In this document: in pieces, positions 22,415-31,470 of the stretch
How positions within the stretch are numbered: position 1 is the first letter of the stretch
Layout of the letters: each line of letters starts with the position of its first letter
IMG/VR virus record: IMGVR_UViG_3300042554_002381
Location: 43,437-107,436 of that record
Reading direction: 5' to 3' (one strand)
Length of the DNA: 64,000 nt
Origin: a virus
Notes under the pieces: generated by a model
Databases searched by the model: none
Told to the model about the DNA's origin: nothing
The model's input: the letters and a program-made list of their open reading frames with translations, nothing else
Translations under genes and position numbers: made by a program

Positions 22415-22526
22415 ACAAATTTTTTTTCATTATGCAGAACTCTTGACAAAATTTACTATATTATTATTGACCACTACAAGTATTCAACTTATTTTATCTA
22501 ACTCTATCTTTTAAAGTACCATAATT
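22415..22526. other. Intergenic region with possible late promoter
   Basis: This AT-rich 112-bp gap lies between the giant genes and the tail-fibre block. It has a T8 run just after the upstream stop and TTGACA at 22443-22448. An imperfect TATTATTG element (TAnnTTTG-like) lies at 22462-22469, but the spacing is only 15 bp. No convincing hairpin precedes the T-run. A promoter for the fibre genes is plausible, but the match is weak. Confidence 0.3.
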
Positions 22527-23807
22527 ATGGCTTCAAAATTTTTAGTGCCATTGCACTTAGTAAAGCTGTCAACAACTCCATCTAATCCTGCAACAGGATT
22601 TTTAAAGGTTTACATTAAAGGACAGTACCTTACATCTCTTGCTGATGACGGGACTGAGACAGACGTAGTTCTGGCAAGGCCTATGACAGGTTTTAGCAAC
22701 ACTGCTAATGCCGCCGCTGTTGTTTCAACAGACACCTTGCTTCAGGCTATTAACAAGCTTCAGGCTGGTTTCAGAACTTTTGAGTTGACAGGTGACGTCA
22801 CTGGTACAGGAACCTACTCAGCCAATAAGTTTACGGTTGCTACGACCATTGCACCTGATTCAGTTGCTCTTGGCACTGACACTACAGGTAACTATGTGGC
22901 AAGTATCAGCGCTGCGTCCGGTGAAGGTATCACAGTAAACAATGGCACTGGTGAAGGTAGCACGCCCACAGTAGCGCTCAAAAACGCTGCAAACTTTACA
23001 GAAAAGTATCTGCCAAGGTGGGATGATGCAAATGGTCAGTTTGTAAACAGCTTTATCTCTGAAACTGCAGGTGGAGGAACAAGAATTGAAGGACAGGGAG
23101 TAAATATTGACGGAGTACTTAATGTTGGCAGCAATCTGACAGTAACAGGAAACCTTACTGTAAACGGTACAACCACTACTGTAAACTCTGAAACTGTAAC
23201 CATTGCTGATAATATCATTCAGCTGAACAGCAACGTCAGTACTGGAGCACCTACTGAGAACGCTGGTATTGAAATCAGACGTGGTAGTTCAGCCAGTGTA
23301 CAACTTCGCTGGAATGAAACTACTGACAAGTGGCAGATAACTGAGGATGGAACAACTTTTCATGATATTGTCACATCTGCAAGTGCGCCTAACGTAACAG
23401 CAGGTCCTGGCATAACCGTAACAAGTTCTGGTAATACTGTAACAGTAAGCCACGCTGATACTTCCAGTGCAGCCAGCACTGCAAACGCTGGTGGTGGGAC
23501 TTCTGTAATTCAGAATGTTACTCTTGACACTTATGGGCACGTCACCGCGGTGTCCACAGTTGCTCTTAAATATACTACAACTGTGGGTAACGGTGCAGCT
23601 ACTTCATACACTGTCATCCACAACAAAGGCGAGGCTGCTGTAATGGTTCAGGTCTATGAAACCCCTGTTACTCAGGTTGGAGGTGCTATTACACCTGGAG
23701 CTTATGCTCAGGTTGATTGTGACGTTGTAATTGTTGATGAGGATAGCGTTACGCTTTCTTTTGCAATTGCACCTTCAAACAATCAATATACAGTAGTGAT
23801 TATCTAA
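22527..23807 (+). CDS. Tail fibre / appendage protein, 426 aa
   Basis: The protein is low in charge and rich in Thr, Val, Gly and Asn. Near residues 205-235 it carries the module NLTVNGTTTTVNSETVT and the IQLN motif, which is widespread in phage tail fibres. The last 70 residues (from about TTVGNGAATSYTV to YTVVII) resemble the common C-terminal beta module that ends many fibre proteins. A receptor-binding or appendage-shaft role is inferred. It opens a run of eight fibre-like or small accessory genes transcribed in the same direction. Confidence 0.75.
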   Translation: MASKFLVPLHLVKLSTTPSNPATGFLKVYIKGQYLTSLADDGTETDVVLARPMTGFSNTANAAAVVSTDTLLQAINKLQAGFRTFELTGDVTGTGTYSANKFTVATTIAPDSVALGTDTTGNYVASISAASGEGITVNNGTGEGSTPTVALKNAANFTEKYLPRWDDANGQFVNSFISETAGGGTRIEGQGVNIDGVLNVGSNLTVTGNLTVNGTTTTVNSETVTIADNIIQLNSNVSTGAPTENAGIEIRRGSSASVQLRWNETTDKWQITEDGTTFHDIVTSASAPNVTAGPGITVTSSGNTVTVSHADTSSAASTANAGGGTSVIQNVTLDTYGHVTAVSTVALKYTTTVGNGAATSYTVIHNKGEAAVMVQVYETPVTQVGGAITPGAYAQVDCDVVIVDEDSVTLSFAIAPSNNQYTVVII

Positions 23808-23840
23808 GCATAATAAACGCTAAACCAACAGCATTATATT

Positions 23841-24410
23841 ATGAGTCGCAGAGTTGAAACAGACTTGCTTGTCAGAGGAGGGTTGGAGGTACATACAGTG
23901 CCTGCCCAAGCATCCGCGGCAAGCAAGTTTCTTACTCTTGATGCCGCGGTAGCCACTGTAAAATATAGAACTGCAGCTCAAATGTTAACAGACATTGGAG
24001 CTGCAGCTGCTACTATAACTCTGGATGATGTACTCAGCAATGGCAACATTTCAACTGAGTCTATTACAGTAGGTGGTCTTGCAGTAAATGGTTCTGTAGC
24101 TTTTCCAAACATTGCTGGTGGAGTATTAAAAGTTGATGCAAATGGAAATGTTTTTAGTGATGCAACACAAACTATTGACATTACAGATTATAATTACGAC
24201 ATTATAGGTGCTAGAGATGGTGCCAACAAACTGTTCAAGCTACGTTTTTCATACATTGAAAATACCACAAAAGTCTTTTTAAACGGTGTAAGACTCACAT
24301 TAGGTTTAAATTATGACTATGATGAAACATTACCTGACGCAATATTTTTCAATGTTGCACCTGTGAGTGCAGATTTGATTACTGTAGATTATAAAATAAC
24401 AGTGCCATAA
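23841..24410 (+). CDS. Small tail-appendage protein, 189 aa
   Basis: It begins 33 bases after the previous fibre gene. The N-terminal part is Ala/Thr-rich and fibre-like. The C-terminal region (FLNGVRLTLGLNYDYDET then DLITVDYK) matches a recurring phage appendage module with a FxNGVxLxxGxDY core. The same module appears in a different version at the end of the 615-aa protein encoded next. A structural role in the tail or baseplate periphery is inferred. No enzyme motif is visible. Confidence 0.65.
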   Translation: MSRRVETDLLVRGGLEVHTVPAQASAASKFLTLDAAVATVKYRTAAQMLTDIGAAAATITLDDVLSNGNISTESITVGGLAVNGSVAFPNIAGGVLKVDANGNVFSDATQTIDITDYNYDIIGARDGANKLFKLRFSYIENTTKVFLNGVRLTLGLNYDYDETLPDAIFFNVAPVSADLITVDYKITVP

Positions 24411-24452
24411 ACAATTTCAACTTTTAACCCAACCCCTTAAAAATACTTACCC

Positions 24453-26300
24453 ATGCCAATTACACTAATTAGAAAAAGTCAACTTGTCAACTTAGGCATT
24501 GTTGACGCAGATGTTGCCGCAAACGCTGCGATAGCAACATCAAAGCTTGCTGATGGTGCCAACTTTATCAAAAGAGACGGCTCTGTAGCAATGACAGGCG
24601 CCCTTGCAATGGGCAACCAAAAAATCACAGGTCTTGCGACCCCCACTGCGGCATCAGATGCTGCTACCAAAGGTTATGTTGACGGTCTGGCAGCAGGTTT
24701 AGACATTAAAGCTTCAGTACGTGCAGCTTCTACTGCAAACATTACTTTTTCTGTACCAGGATATGAAGCGACCGAAGGAGCATCAGGTCGCGGTAGAATA
24801 TCAGGCGCACCAAATACTCTTGACGGAGTAACTCTTGCTGCAGGCAATAGGATTTTAATCAAAAATCAAACATCTGGTGCTGCAAACGGTATATACGTTG
24901 TCACAACAGTAGGCACAGGAACTAATGGTGTTTGGGATAGAGCTACTGATTTTGATGAAGATACAGAAGTTACAGCAGGTGCTTTTGTCTTTGTTGAAGA
25001 CGGTACTGTAAATGCTGATTCTGGATGGGTTCTTAGTACCAATAATCCTATTACAATAGGTGGTGCAAGTGGAACTGCTTTGTCGTTTGAACAATTTTCA
25101 GGTGCTGGTCAAATAACTGCTGGCAATGGTCTTACCAAGACTGGCAACACTATTAACGCAGTAGGTACAGCTGACAGAATTTCTGTAACTGCTGACGCAA
25201 TTGATATTGCTTCTACTTATGTAGGTCAAGCAAGTATTACCACTGTAGGTACAATTTCATCAGGTACATGGCAAGGCACTCAGATTACTGACACATATCT
25301 TGCTGGTATTTCTGGATCTAAAGTAACTGGTAATATTAGTGGCAACGCAGGCAACGTAACTGGAACTGTTGCTGTCGGTAACGGTGGTACTGGTGCAACA
25401 TCTTTGACAGGTGTAGTAATTGGTAATGGCACTAACGCAATGTCAGCCGTTACAGGCACAGCAAATCAAGTACTGCGTCGTAATGCTGGAAACACAGCAT
25501 ATGAATTTGCTACACTAGATGCGTCAAGTGTAGGAGCACTTTCAAGTTCTACCAGTTCTACACAAAATGGTTATTTTGGAGACATTTATCTGTATGATGA
25601 TGGCACTCCATCAAATTACCTTCAAATTACTAATTCTGCAAATCTAACTGCAGCAACGACTCTTTCTTTAAATGTAACTGCTAACGCTACACTTGCAATG
25701 GCTGCTAACTTGACAGTTAGTGCAACAGCAAGTGTATCTGGAACCAACACTGGTGACCAGACAATTACGTTGACAGGTGATGTAACTGGTTCTGGTACAG
25801 GTTCTTTTGCTGCTACAATTGCAAATAATGCAGTGACTTATGCAAAATTTCAACAGGTTGCAGGATTATCTGTTGTAGGTAACGCTACAAACGCAGCGGC
25901 AAATGCTGCAAATATTACAGCAGCAAATGACCATCAGGTGTTGCGTCGTAGTGGAACAGGTATTGGATTTGGTGCAATCAACCTTGCGTCTGGCAACGCT
26001 GTTACAGGTTTATTGCCTGTGGCAAACATAGTTACCGCTGCTAGCGGTGTAGTTGCCATTACAAATTACACTGTAAGAGCAACACCTGGTGGAACTGTCG
26101 ATGGAACTAATGCCACATTTACACTTGGAACTACTCCTGTAAGTGGTACGGAAATGGTTTTTGTAAACGGTGTTTTACAAAACGCAGGTTCAGGTAATGA
26201 CTACACGATCAGTGGAGCCACTATTACATTTTTGTCAGGTGCAATTCCACAAACAGGTGATATTGTTCGTGTGACATACATCAGAAATGATGCTGCGTAA
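24453..26300 (+). CDS. Tail fibre protein, 615 aa
   Basis: The N-terminus contains MGNQKITGLATPTAASDAAT followed by KGYVDG, a motif found at the base of many phage tail fibres. The middle is a long run of Ser/Thr/Gly/Ala-rich beta repeats with GDVTGSGTG and GNGGTGATS motifs. The C-terminus has VFVNGVLQNAGSGNDYTIS and GDIVRVTYI, the same appendage module that closes the preceding 189-aa protein. It probably forms a trimeric fibre that contacts the host surface. The host receptor cannot be deduced. Confidence 0.8.
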   Translation: MPITLIRKSQLVNLGIVDADVAANAAIATSKLADGANFIKRDGSVAMTGALAMGNQKITGLATPTAASDAATKGYVDGLAAGLDIKASVRAASTANITFSVPGYEATEGASGRGRISGAPNTLDGVTLAAGNRILIKNQTSGAANGIYVVTTVGTGTNGVWDRATDFDEDTEVTAGAFVFVEDGTVNADSGWVLSTNNPITIGGASGTALSFEQFSGAGQITAGNGLTKTGNTINAVGTADRISVTADAIDIASTYVGQASITTVGTISSGTWQGTQITDTYLAGISGSKVTGNISGNAGNVTGTVAVGNGGTGATSLTGVVIGNGTNAMSAVTGTANQVLRRNAGNTAYEFATLDASSVGALSSSTSSTQNGYFGDIYLYDDGTPSNYLQITNSANLTAATTLSLNVTANATLAMAANLTVSATASVSGTNTGDQTITLTGDVTGSGTGSFAATIANNAVTYAKFQQVAGLSVVGNATNAAANAANITAANDHQVLRRSGTGIGFGAINLASGNAVTGLLPVANIVTAASGVVAITNYTVRATPGGTVDGTNATFTLGTTPVSGTEMVFVNGVLQNAGSGNDYTISGATITFLSGAIPQTGDIVRVTYIRNDAA

Positions 26301-26356
26301 TTTAGATTAAATTTTTTTACAGAAATAACTTAGTAATAACTGCAAAACCATAAAGC

Positions 26357-26599
26357 ATGCCAGTAACCACCTTAAGAGGACGTCAAGTTTTAGACGGTGA
26401 CATTACCAGAGCTGACGTAAATACTAGCACAGCTGGTTCTGCGGTTATTACTAAAGTTATTGCTGGAACAGGTATATCAATCAGCTCAACAGGAGCTGAT
26501 GCAGGCACCGGCGATGTAACGATCAGCGCGTCAGGTAATTATCTCACAACTGAAGATGCTACTGCGCTGATGATTGCATATGCTGTTGCATTGTCTTAA
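26357..26599 (+). CDS. Short fibre-like protein, 80 aa
   Basis: This 80-aa protein starts MPVTTLRGRQVLDGDITR, similar in style to the N-terminus of the 615-aa fibre. It contains GTGISISSTGADAGTGDVTI, a motif common in phage fibre modules. It lies between two structural genes with a 9-bp gap to the next one. It could be an adaptor or a detached fibre segment. The short length and lack of other domains leave its role open. Confidence 0.55.
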   Translation: MPVTTLRGRQVLDGDITRADVNTSTAGSAVITKVIAGTGISISSTGADAGTGDVTISASGNYLTTEDATALMIAYAVALS

Positions 26600-26608
26600 A
26601 CAGAACTA

Positions 26609-27085
26609 ATGAAAACACTGATAACAAACTACACTTTTGATGCGTCAGCAAAGACGATAAGTTTTGATGATTACACTGGTATTGATCTAAACAGAGTACT
26701 GTTGATCACCAATGTGACAACAAATACTATTATATATAACTTTGCCAACTCTCTTCTGGGAGGTTCTGTTTCAGGAAATGTGCTTACACTGACATACAAT
26801 ACAACAAGTATGTCAGACACAGACACTCTTCAGATTTATTATGATACTGAGTATATTCCAGCAAGTGACCAGCTTTTGAATGCTCTTTATGACATGGTTA
26901 AACATTTGGAAGTCCTTTCTTATTCAAAAGGTACTTTTGCAGATATAAGGGTAACACCGACAGTAACACCAAACATGAGCACACTTTCTAACATTAGCTC
27001 TCTTGGTGGCTACTCTGCAGGTTCCTTAATGAAGGATCTTGACAACCTTTCAGCAATCAACTCAAACATCAACAACGTCAACTAA
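26609..27085 (+). CDS. Phage appendage module protein, 158 aa
   Basis: The first 90 residues (YTFDASAKTISFDDYTGIDL through SMSDTDTLQIYYD) match a widely recurring module in Bacteroidetes and other phage structural regions, with the pattern LLITNVT..IIYNFA...GG.V.GNVLTL.Y.T..M.DTD.LQI. The C-terminal third is helical then Ser/Asn-rich. It probably forms part of the tail appendage or is a virion decoration. Two bases separate it from the following 471-aa gene. Confidence 0.65.
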   Translation: MKTLITNYTFDASAKTISFDDYTGIDLNRVLLITNVTTNTIIYNFANSLLGGSVSGNVLTLTYNTTSMSDTDTLQIYYDTEYIPASDQLLNALYDMVKHLEVLSYSKGTFADIRVTPTVTPNMSTLSNISSLGGYSAGSLMKDLDNLSAINSNINNVN

Positions 27086-27087
27086 CA

Positions 27088-28503
27088 ATGGCTATACAAA
27101 ATAACAAGCCGCTTTTGCACCGCAAGGAGTGGCAAATGATGACTCCCTGCCCAGTGTCTACAGGTGCTGGTGTTTTTATGGTAAAAGACCCAGCAGGAGT
27201 AAGACGCACTGCTCTTTTGGTTGCTAGTACCACTTCTCAGTGGCTTTATGATGTAAACCAGGATGCCTGGCAACAAATACCATCAATGGCACTTGCAGGA
27301 ACATTTGCTGCCGGTGCATGTGGGTCTTGGGCGTTGTGGTCAAACACGCTTACTGCAACAGGAGGAACTACTACAACCATCACTCTTACAGGTACAATTA
27401 CAGGAAAGCTAGACGGGCGAACTGTATGGTTTCAAACAGGAACCAATCAAAACGCAAGAGTGGTAATTGACACTGTTAGAATAAATCCTGGTGGAACCCA
27501 TACTATATTTTTAAAGACTGCATTGCCAAACGCAGTAGCAAACGGACATACGTTCAAAATTGACTCCGGTGTATACTACGTCTTAAATGCTTACACTTCA
27601 GTAGCAACAGGTGTGTTTAAGTCATACGATGTTGCTACAGGAACCGTCACTTCACTGACAACCACAAACTTGCCAGCTTCTTGGGGTACTGACGGAAGAA
27701 TTGTCTCAACGCCTTCAAACGTAGGTGCTTTTGTTTCTGGAACAGCTACTGCTTCAACTTCAACCACTTTGGTAAATTCATCAAAAAGCTGGACAGTGAA
27801 CCAGTGGTCAAACTACCAGGTTACAATAACTTCAGGCACAGGTGCTGGACAAACAAGAACAATATCATCTAATACTTCTACAACCCTTACAGTGTCCGCG
27901 GCATGGACTGTAACACCTGATTCAACTTCAGTTTACACAATAGAAGGCAATGATGACTTCCTGTACATTTTAGGAAATGGAGCTGTCACCATGTACAGGT
28001 ACAGCATTTCTGCAAATACGATTACAGCTTTATCTCCTACAGCAGCAAGATCTTCTGCACCAGGCGCAGGAATGGGTGCCAACTGGATAGCAAACACTGG
28101 CATATCAACCTGGACAAATGAAAATGACTTTCTTGATGGAAGATTTATTTATTCTTTCAGAGGTGCAGGTACATCTACTTTACAACGTTATGACATTGCA
28201 CTGAACACTTGGTCAGACGTGGCTTATGCGCGTCAACAAGAAACATTCAACACAGGAAGCTCGTTTGATGCTGATGGTAGAAGAATATACGCTAGCAAAG
28301 AAAATATAGGCAGGATACTTTTTATTGATGTGACAGACAATGAAATGACAGGTTTTAGTACAGACTTTTATCCTCAGTCAACAGCAGTAGTTGGTGACAA
28401 GACTTTTACAGTTTCATACAACGATGGGTCTGGACAAGAAATCAAGTGGCTTTATTATATTGGAAACACCACAAACATCCTCAGAAGGATTATGATATTT
28501 TAA
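27088..28503 (+). CDS. Putative receptor-binding fibre with beta-propeller-like repeats, 471 aa
   Basis: The protein has several kelch/propeller-like blades such as QWLYDVNQDAWQQIPSM, YRYSISANTITALSP and LQRYDIALNTWSDV. A Thr/Ser-rich insertion (SGTGAGQTRTISSNTSTTL) of a kind seen in phage fibres lies in the middle. No signal peptide or catalytic motif is visible. It is flanked by fibre genes. A surface-exposed adhesin role that recognises host glycan or protein is inferred from the fold-like repeats and the context. Confidence 0.65.
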   Translation: MAIQNNKPLLHRKEWQMMTPCPVSTGAGVFMVKDPAGVRRTALLVASTTSQWLYDVNQDAWQQIPSMALAGTFAAGACGSWALWSNTLTATGGTTTTITLTGTITGKLDGRTVWFQTGTNQNARVVIDTVRINPGGTHTIFLKTALPNAVANGHTFKIDSGVYYVLNAYTSVATGVFKSYDVATGTVTSLTTTNLPASWGTDGRIVSTPSNVGAFVSGTATASTSTTLVNSSKSWTVNQWSNYQVTITSGTGAGQTRTISSNTSTTLTVSAAWTVTPDSTSVYTIEGNDDFLYILGNGAVTMYRYSISANTITALSPTAARSSAPGAGMGANWIANTGISTWTNENDFLDGRFIYSFRGAGTSTLQRYDIALNTWSDVAYARQQETFNTGSSFDADGRRIYASKENIGRILFIDVTDNEMTGFSTDFYPQSTAVVGDKTFTVSYNDGSGQEIKWLYYIGNTTNILRRIMIF

Positions 28504-28505
28504 CC

Positions 28506-28685
28506 ATGGGCAACACTGAAAAAATAGAATTTCTTCAAAAAAGGTTGCTGTTTCTAAACACGTGCCTTGCAGGTTTTATGCAGATAGGTGACGTGTCAGA
28601 AGTAGAACGTCATCACATTATGATTGATCAGGCGCAAACAGAACTCTCAGAGCTCATTAAAATAGAAGAAAATGCAGATAGGTAA
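28506..28685 (+). CDS. Small helical hypothetical protein, 59 aa
   Basis: I chose the ATG at 28506, two bases after the preceding stop, over an upstream in-frame ATG inside the previous gene. The product starts MGNTEKIEFLQKRLLFL and looks like an amphipathic helical hairpin with an acidic tail. It overlaps the next gene by 14 bases, which suggests translational coupling. The function is unknown. It may be a chaperone or assembly factor for the neighbouring fibres, but this is only a contextual guess. Confidence 0.55.
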   Translation: MGNTEKIEFLQKRLLFLNTCLAGFMQIGDVSEVERHHIMIDQAQTELSELIKIEENADR

Positions 28686-28869
28686 TCAAAACTATCCATG
28701 GACAGACAGTGTTCTGGGTTTTAAGATTCCAGAGTATGATGCCATTGATCTCACCTACAGTGGAGATCATATTACAACTGTAACCTATAAAAAAGCAGGT
28801 GTTGTTGTAAGAGTTCTGACTTTAACATACAATAGTGGCAAATTGACAAATATTACTCAGACAGCATGA
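28672..28869 (+). CDS. Small hypothetical protein of the fibre cluster, 65 aa
   Basis: This 65-aa product is rich in beta-forming residues: DLTYSGDHITTVTYKKAG and VLTLTYNSGKLTNI form an alternating strand pattern. It overlaps its neighbours at both ends (14 bases upstream, 4 bases downstream), so it belongs to a tightly coupled unit. No family was recognised. A small structural or capping module is possible. Confidence 0.5.
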   Translation: MQIGNQNYPWTDSVLGFKIPEYDAIDLTYSGDHITTVTYKKAGVVVRVLTLTYNSGKLTNITQTA

Positions 28870-30428
28870 CCACAGTTGTATTTAATCCATTATCTGGAAA
28901 GTTTGATCTTATCAATGTCATTGACCCAAATGATCAAATTCTTTCTACAAGAGCAAATGATGTAGCAACAGGTGCTGCTCAAATCTATTTGAACGGTGCC
29001 AGTGGTAACAGAATTGACTTTAATGCAAATGGTACATCTGCGCCAACATTTACAACCAGAAGTACTGGTACTAAAATAGTATTAAATCCTTCAATAACTA
29101 CTACCTCTGTAGATACAGCAATTGGCTACTTGAGTGATGCAGGTGGTCCTGCAATGTGGTTTTCAATGGTAAGTAATATCAGTGGGCGCTTTGCTTTCTT
29201 TGGTGGTCAAACAGAAGTTTTCAGAATAGCTGCTACAGGGCAAATTCAACTCTCTGCAGGCACAGCTGCATTACCTGTAATATCCGCAGGTTTGGCAAAC
29301 AGCGGTGATTCAAATACTGGTATTTATTTTCCAGCTGCAGACACCATAGGTTTTGTTGAAGGAGGCGTTGAAGCAATGCGTTTAGATGCTAATGCAAGAT
29401 TGAATTTAACTGCTGGCACCGCTGCAAATCCTATTATCAACGCTGGTCTAAATAGTTCTGACACTGACACTGGTATATATTTTCCAGCTGCAAATTCTGT
29501 ATCTATTTCTACAGGTGGAACAGAACGTTTCAACGTTAACAGTAGTGGTATTCCTACATTTACTTATTCTGATAATACTTTTCAAGGTATCAACATTAGA
29601 AATACGTCAAATACTTCTAATGCACTGAATGGTTTGACCATTTATGATTCTGCTAATACATCAGTTGGTCAGTTTAATTATGTAAACAGTGTTTTTGCAA
29701 ACGGTGCTTTACAAAATACAGTATTAATCAACAGTGTTGGTAATGTAAAGTTAGGTTTTGTGGCTAGCAGCAACATTTCTGCTAGCACAAATTCTGACAT
29801 TTACTTTCAAGCAGGATCAACAACAGCTGGAAGAATGATCTATGTAGCAGGTCAAGCTGCTATGGTAGGCATTGGAATGGGTGCTACAGTACCTTCTGCA
29901 GCAAGATTGCAAGTAAGAGGTTCAGGATCTACATCATCAACAACGACATTACATGTAGAAAACTCAGCAGCCACTGCTAGTTTGACAATCATGGATGATG
30001 GTCAGATTAGGGTAGGAGCCGGTTCAGTGTCACTTCCAGTAATATCAGCAGGCTTAAACAGTTCTGACACAAACACCGGCATATACTTTCCAGCAGCTGA
30101 TGCAATTGCTTTTGCAACAAATGGAATAAGAAGAGTAAGAATGGACAACACAGGTGTTGGTGTTCATACGGATCCTTCAGCGCATATACATTTGTCTACA
30201 GATCCTGCCACAAGCAAATGGCTCAGAATTGATGCTACAAGAAACGCGCTGGCTCCAGATGAAAGAAACAACGGTGCACCTGATACTGGTGTAGGATCAC
30301 TTGTAAATAATGGTAAGTATCTTGCTGAACCTAATTATTGGATGGAAATATACTTAGGAACAGTCAAAGTGTTAGTGCCTTGCTATACAGAAGGATGTGG
30401 CAACTGTCAATTGCCAGGAGATCCATAA
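28866..30428 (+). CDS. Tail fibre protein with internal repeats, 520 aa
   Basis: It starts in a 4-base overlap with the previous gene. The sequence contains three copies of a repeat with core LPVISAGLNSSDTNTGIYF, followed by a PAAD-type turn and an aromatic-polar strand ending in R.D. Two copies are adjacent (about 29251-29545) and one is distant (about 30011-30150). The C-terminal region has a Cys-rich end (CYTEGCGNCQLPGDP). Such repeats with fibre-like Asn/Ser/Thr composition point to a long beta-helical fibre. The repeats could allow recombination and host-range change. The receptor is unknown. Confidence 0.72.
   Translation: MTTVVFNPLSGKFDLINVIDPNDQILSTRANDVATGAAQIYLNGASGNRIDFNANGTSAPTFTTRSTGTKIVLNPSITTTSVDTAIGYLSDAGGPAMWFSMVSNISGRFAFFGGQTEVFRIAATGQIQLSAGTAALPVISAGLANSGDSNTGIYFPAADTIGFVEGGVEAMRLDANARLNLTAGTAANPIINAGLNSSDTDTGIYFPAANSVSISTGGTERFNVNSSGIPTFTYSDNTFQGINIRNTSNTSNALNGLTIYDSANTSVGQFNYVNSVFANGALQNTVLINSVGNVKLGFVASSNISASTNSDIYFQAGSTTAGRMIYVAGQAAMVGIGMGATVPSAARLQVRGSGSTSSTTTLHVENSAATASLTIMDDGQIRVGAGSVSLPVISAGLNSSDTNTGIYFPAADAIAFATNGIRRVRMDNTGVGVHTDPSAHIHLSTDPATSKWLRIDATRNALAPDERNNGAPDTGVGSLVNNGKYLAEPNYWMEIYLGTVKVLVPCYTEGCGNCQLPGDP
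29251..30150 (+). repeat. Coding repeats in fibre gene (three copies)
   Basis: Three degenerate copies of about 130-140 bp encode the GTAALPVISAGL, TGIYFPAAD and R-x-D pattern. They lie at roughly 29251-29390, 29406-29545 and 30011-30150. Protein identity between copies is high at the core and low at the edges, as expected for duplicated fibre blades. Confidence 0.65.
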
Positions 30429-30456
30429 ACCTTAGTTAATTTTTAAAAACACAAAC

Positions 30457-30789
30457 ATGGCTTTACAAGCAACATCATCTCTTAAGTATAATCATGGAAC
30501 TTATGAGAGCCCATATTTTCGCCTGGTGTTACACCTGAGCATCAACGGTAATGAAACACCTGTAGACTGCATGATGTACTCTTCCAAAGAAGATTACACA
30601 GATAATGCAGTTCCTATTACAGTGCTACCGTTTTATATTGCAAATCAAGAACTGAGTGCATCAAACAATGCTGACGGAGTTGTTAACAAGTTTCTGCTTG
30701 AAGTAACCAAAAGAACAAAGTTTCTGTTAGAAGAAATGTTTTCAGGTGCAACTTTTGAAATTACAGGAATCCCTTTAGAGGGAGAGTAA
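30457..30789 (+). CDS. Hypothetical structural-region protein, 110 aa
   Basis: This 110-aa protein starts MALQATSSLKYNHGTYESPY and has alternating hydrophobic strands (YFRLVLHLSI, ITVLPFYIAN) followed by a helix. No signal peptide or catalytic motif is visible. It follows the repeat-bearing fibre gene by 28 bases in the same direction. I do not recognise the family. The setting favours a small virion or tail-assembly protein. Confidence 0.55.
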   Translation: MALQATSSLKYNHGTYESPYFRLVLHLSINGNETPVDCMMYSSKEDYTDNAVPITVLPFYIANQELSASNNADGVVNKFLLEVTKRTKFLLEEMFSGATFEITGIPLEGE

Positions 30790-30805
30790 CTAATCCAATA
30801 ACTCA

Positions 30806-30946
30806 ATGAAAGCTAAAACATCAACTCTGTCTACTTTTAACAAACGACCAAAGGTTTCACGCCCTGGTGTTCATGCAAAGACAAAACAAAGCCGCGGAAA
30901 AGGTAGTAGAAACTACAAAAAACCTTATAGAGGTCAAGGAAAATAG
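30806..30946 (+). CDS. Very basic small protein, 46 aa
   Basis: The ATG at 30806 opens 46 codons ending in TAG at 30944-30946. The product is highly basic (14 Lys/Arg-type residues plus His) with SRPGVHAKTKQSRGKGSRNY followed by KKPYRGQGK. Similar tiny basic proteins ending in a Tyr-x-GQG-type tail seem to recur in Bacteroidetes phages, but I recall this only in general terms. It could bind nucleic acid or decorate the virion interior. Clean codon structure and a position 16 bases after a gene and just before a promoter support it as real. Confidence 0.55.
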   Translation: MKAKTSTLSTFNKRPKVSRPGVHAKTKQSRGKGSRNYKKPYRGQGK

Positions 30947-30977
30947 TTGCATGATCTACAAAATGTAGTTATCTTTG
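30947..30977 (+). promoter_or_regulatory. Bacteroidetes-type promoter for the 149-aa gene
   Basis: TTGC at 30947-30950 is separated by 19 bp from TATCTTTG at 30970-30977. This matches the Bacteroidetes primary sigma consensus TTTG-N19-TAnnTTTG. The predicted start is about 15-20 bases before the ATG at 31000. The short palindrome CTACAAAATGTAG overlaps the spacer and could be an operator. Confidence 0.6.
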
Positions 30978-30999
30978 TAAAGTTTAAACACTCATTATT

Positions 31000-31449
31000 A
31001 TGGCCAAAAATAAAAAAACCAAACTTACAGTTCAACAATTGCGTGATATTCATGTAGAGCTGAATGGTAATCCTACATCAGGTGTAAAAGGATTACTTCA
31101 AGAAAAACTTCCTTTTGTGCTTAAATTCCACATTACTACTGTTGCAAAAATCGCTTCAGAGGTTTATACTACAACAGAAGAGATGCGTATTGAACTTGTC
31201 AACCAATATGGCAAACTCAATGCAGGAGGATTCATCAATGTGGAAGCTACTGTTATTGAAAAAGGTAAAAAAGGTGAACCAGACAAAGAGGTTGTTAACC
31301 CTAACTACACCAAATTTGTCAAAGAATGGAATGACGTAGTGCAAGTTGAAAAGGAAGTTGAGCATCATGCGTTTACTATTGAAGAGTTTGAGGGTCTGGA
31401 AACAGACGCAAACTATCCTGCGTTCTTCAGCTTGTTAGATTTAGGTTAA
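31000..31449 (+). CDS. Hypothetical protein, 149 aa
   Basis: The 149-aa product is soluble and begins with a Lys-rich stretch, then helical segments (TVQQLRDIHVELNG) and a charged strand region (NVEATVIEKGKKGEPDKEV). Its C-terminus is acidic. It has its own promoter-like site and ends at a strong terminator where the plus-strand structural block meets the minus-strand nucleotide operon. I do not recognise the family. Independent control suggests it is not simply part of the late fibre operon. Confidence 0.6.
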   Translation: MAKNKKTKLTVQQLRDIHVELNGNPTSGVKGLLQEKLPFVLKFHITTVAKIASEVYTTTEEMRIELVNQYGKLNAGGFINVEATVIEKGKKGEPDKEVVNPNYTKFVKEWNDVVQVEKEVEHHAFTIEEFEGLETDANYPAFFSLLDLG

Positions 31450-31470
31450 AGCACACCTGTTAAAAAAAGA

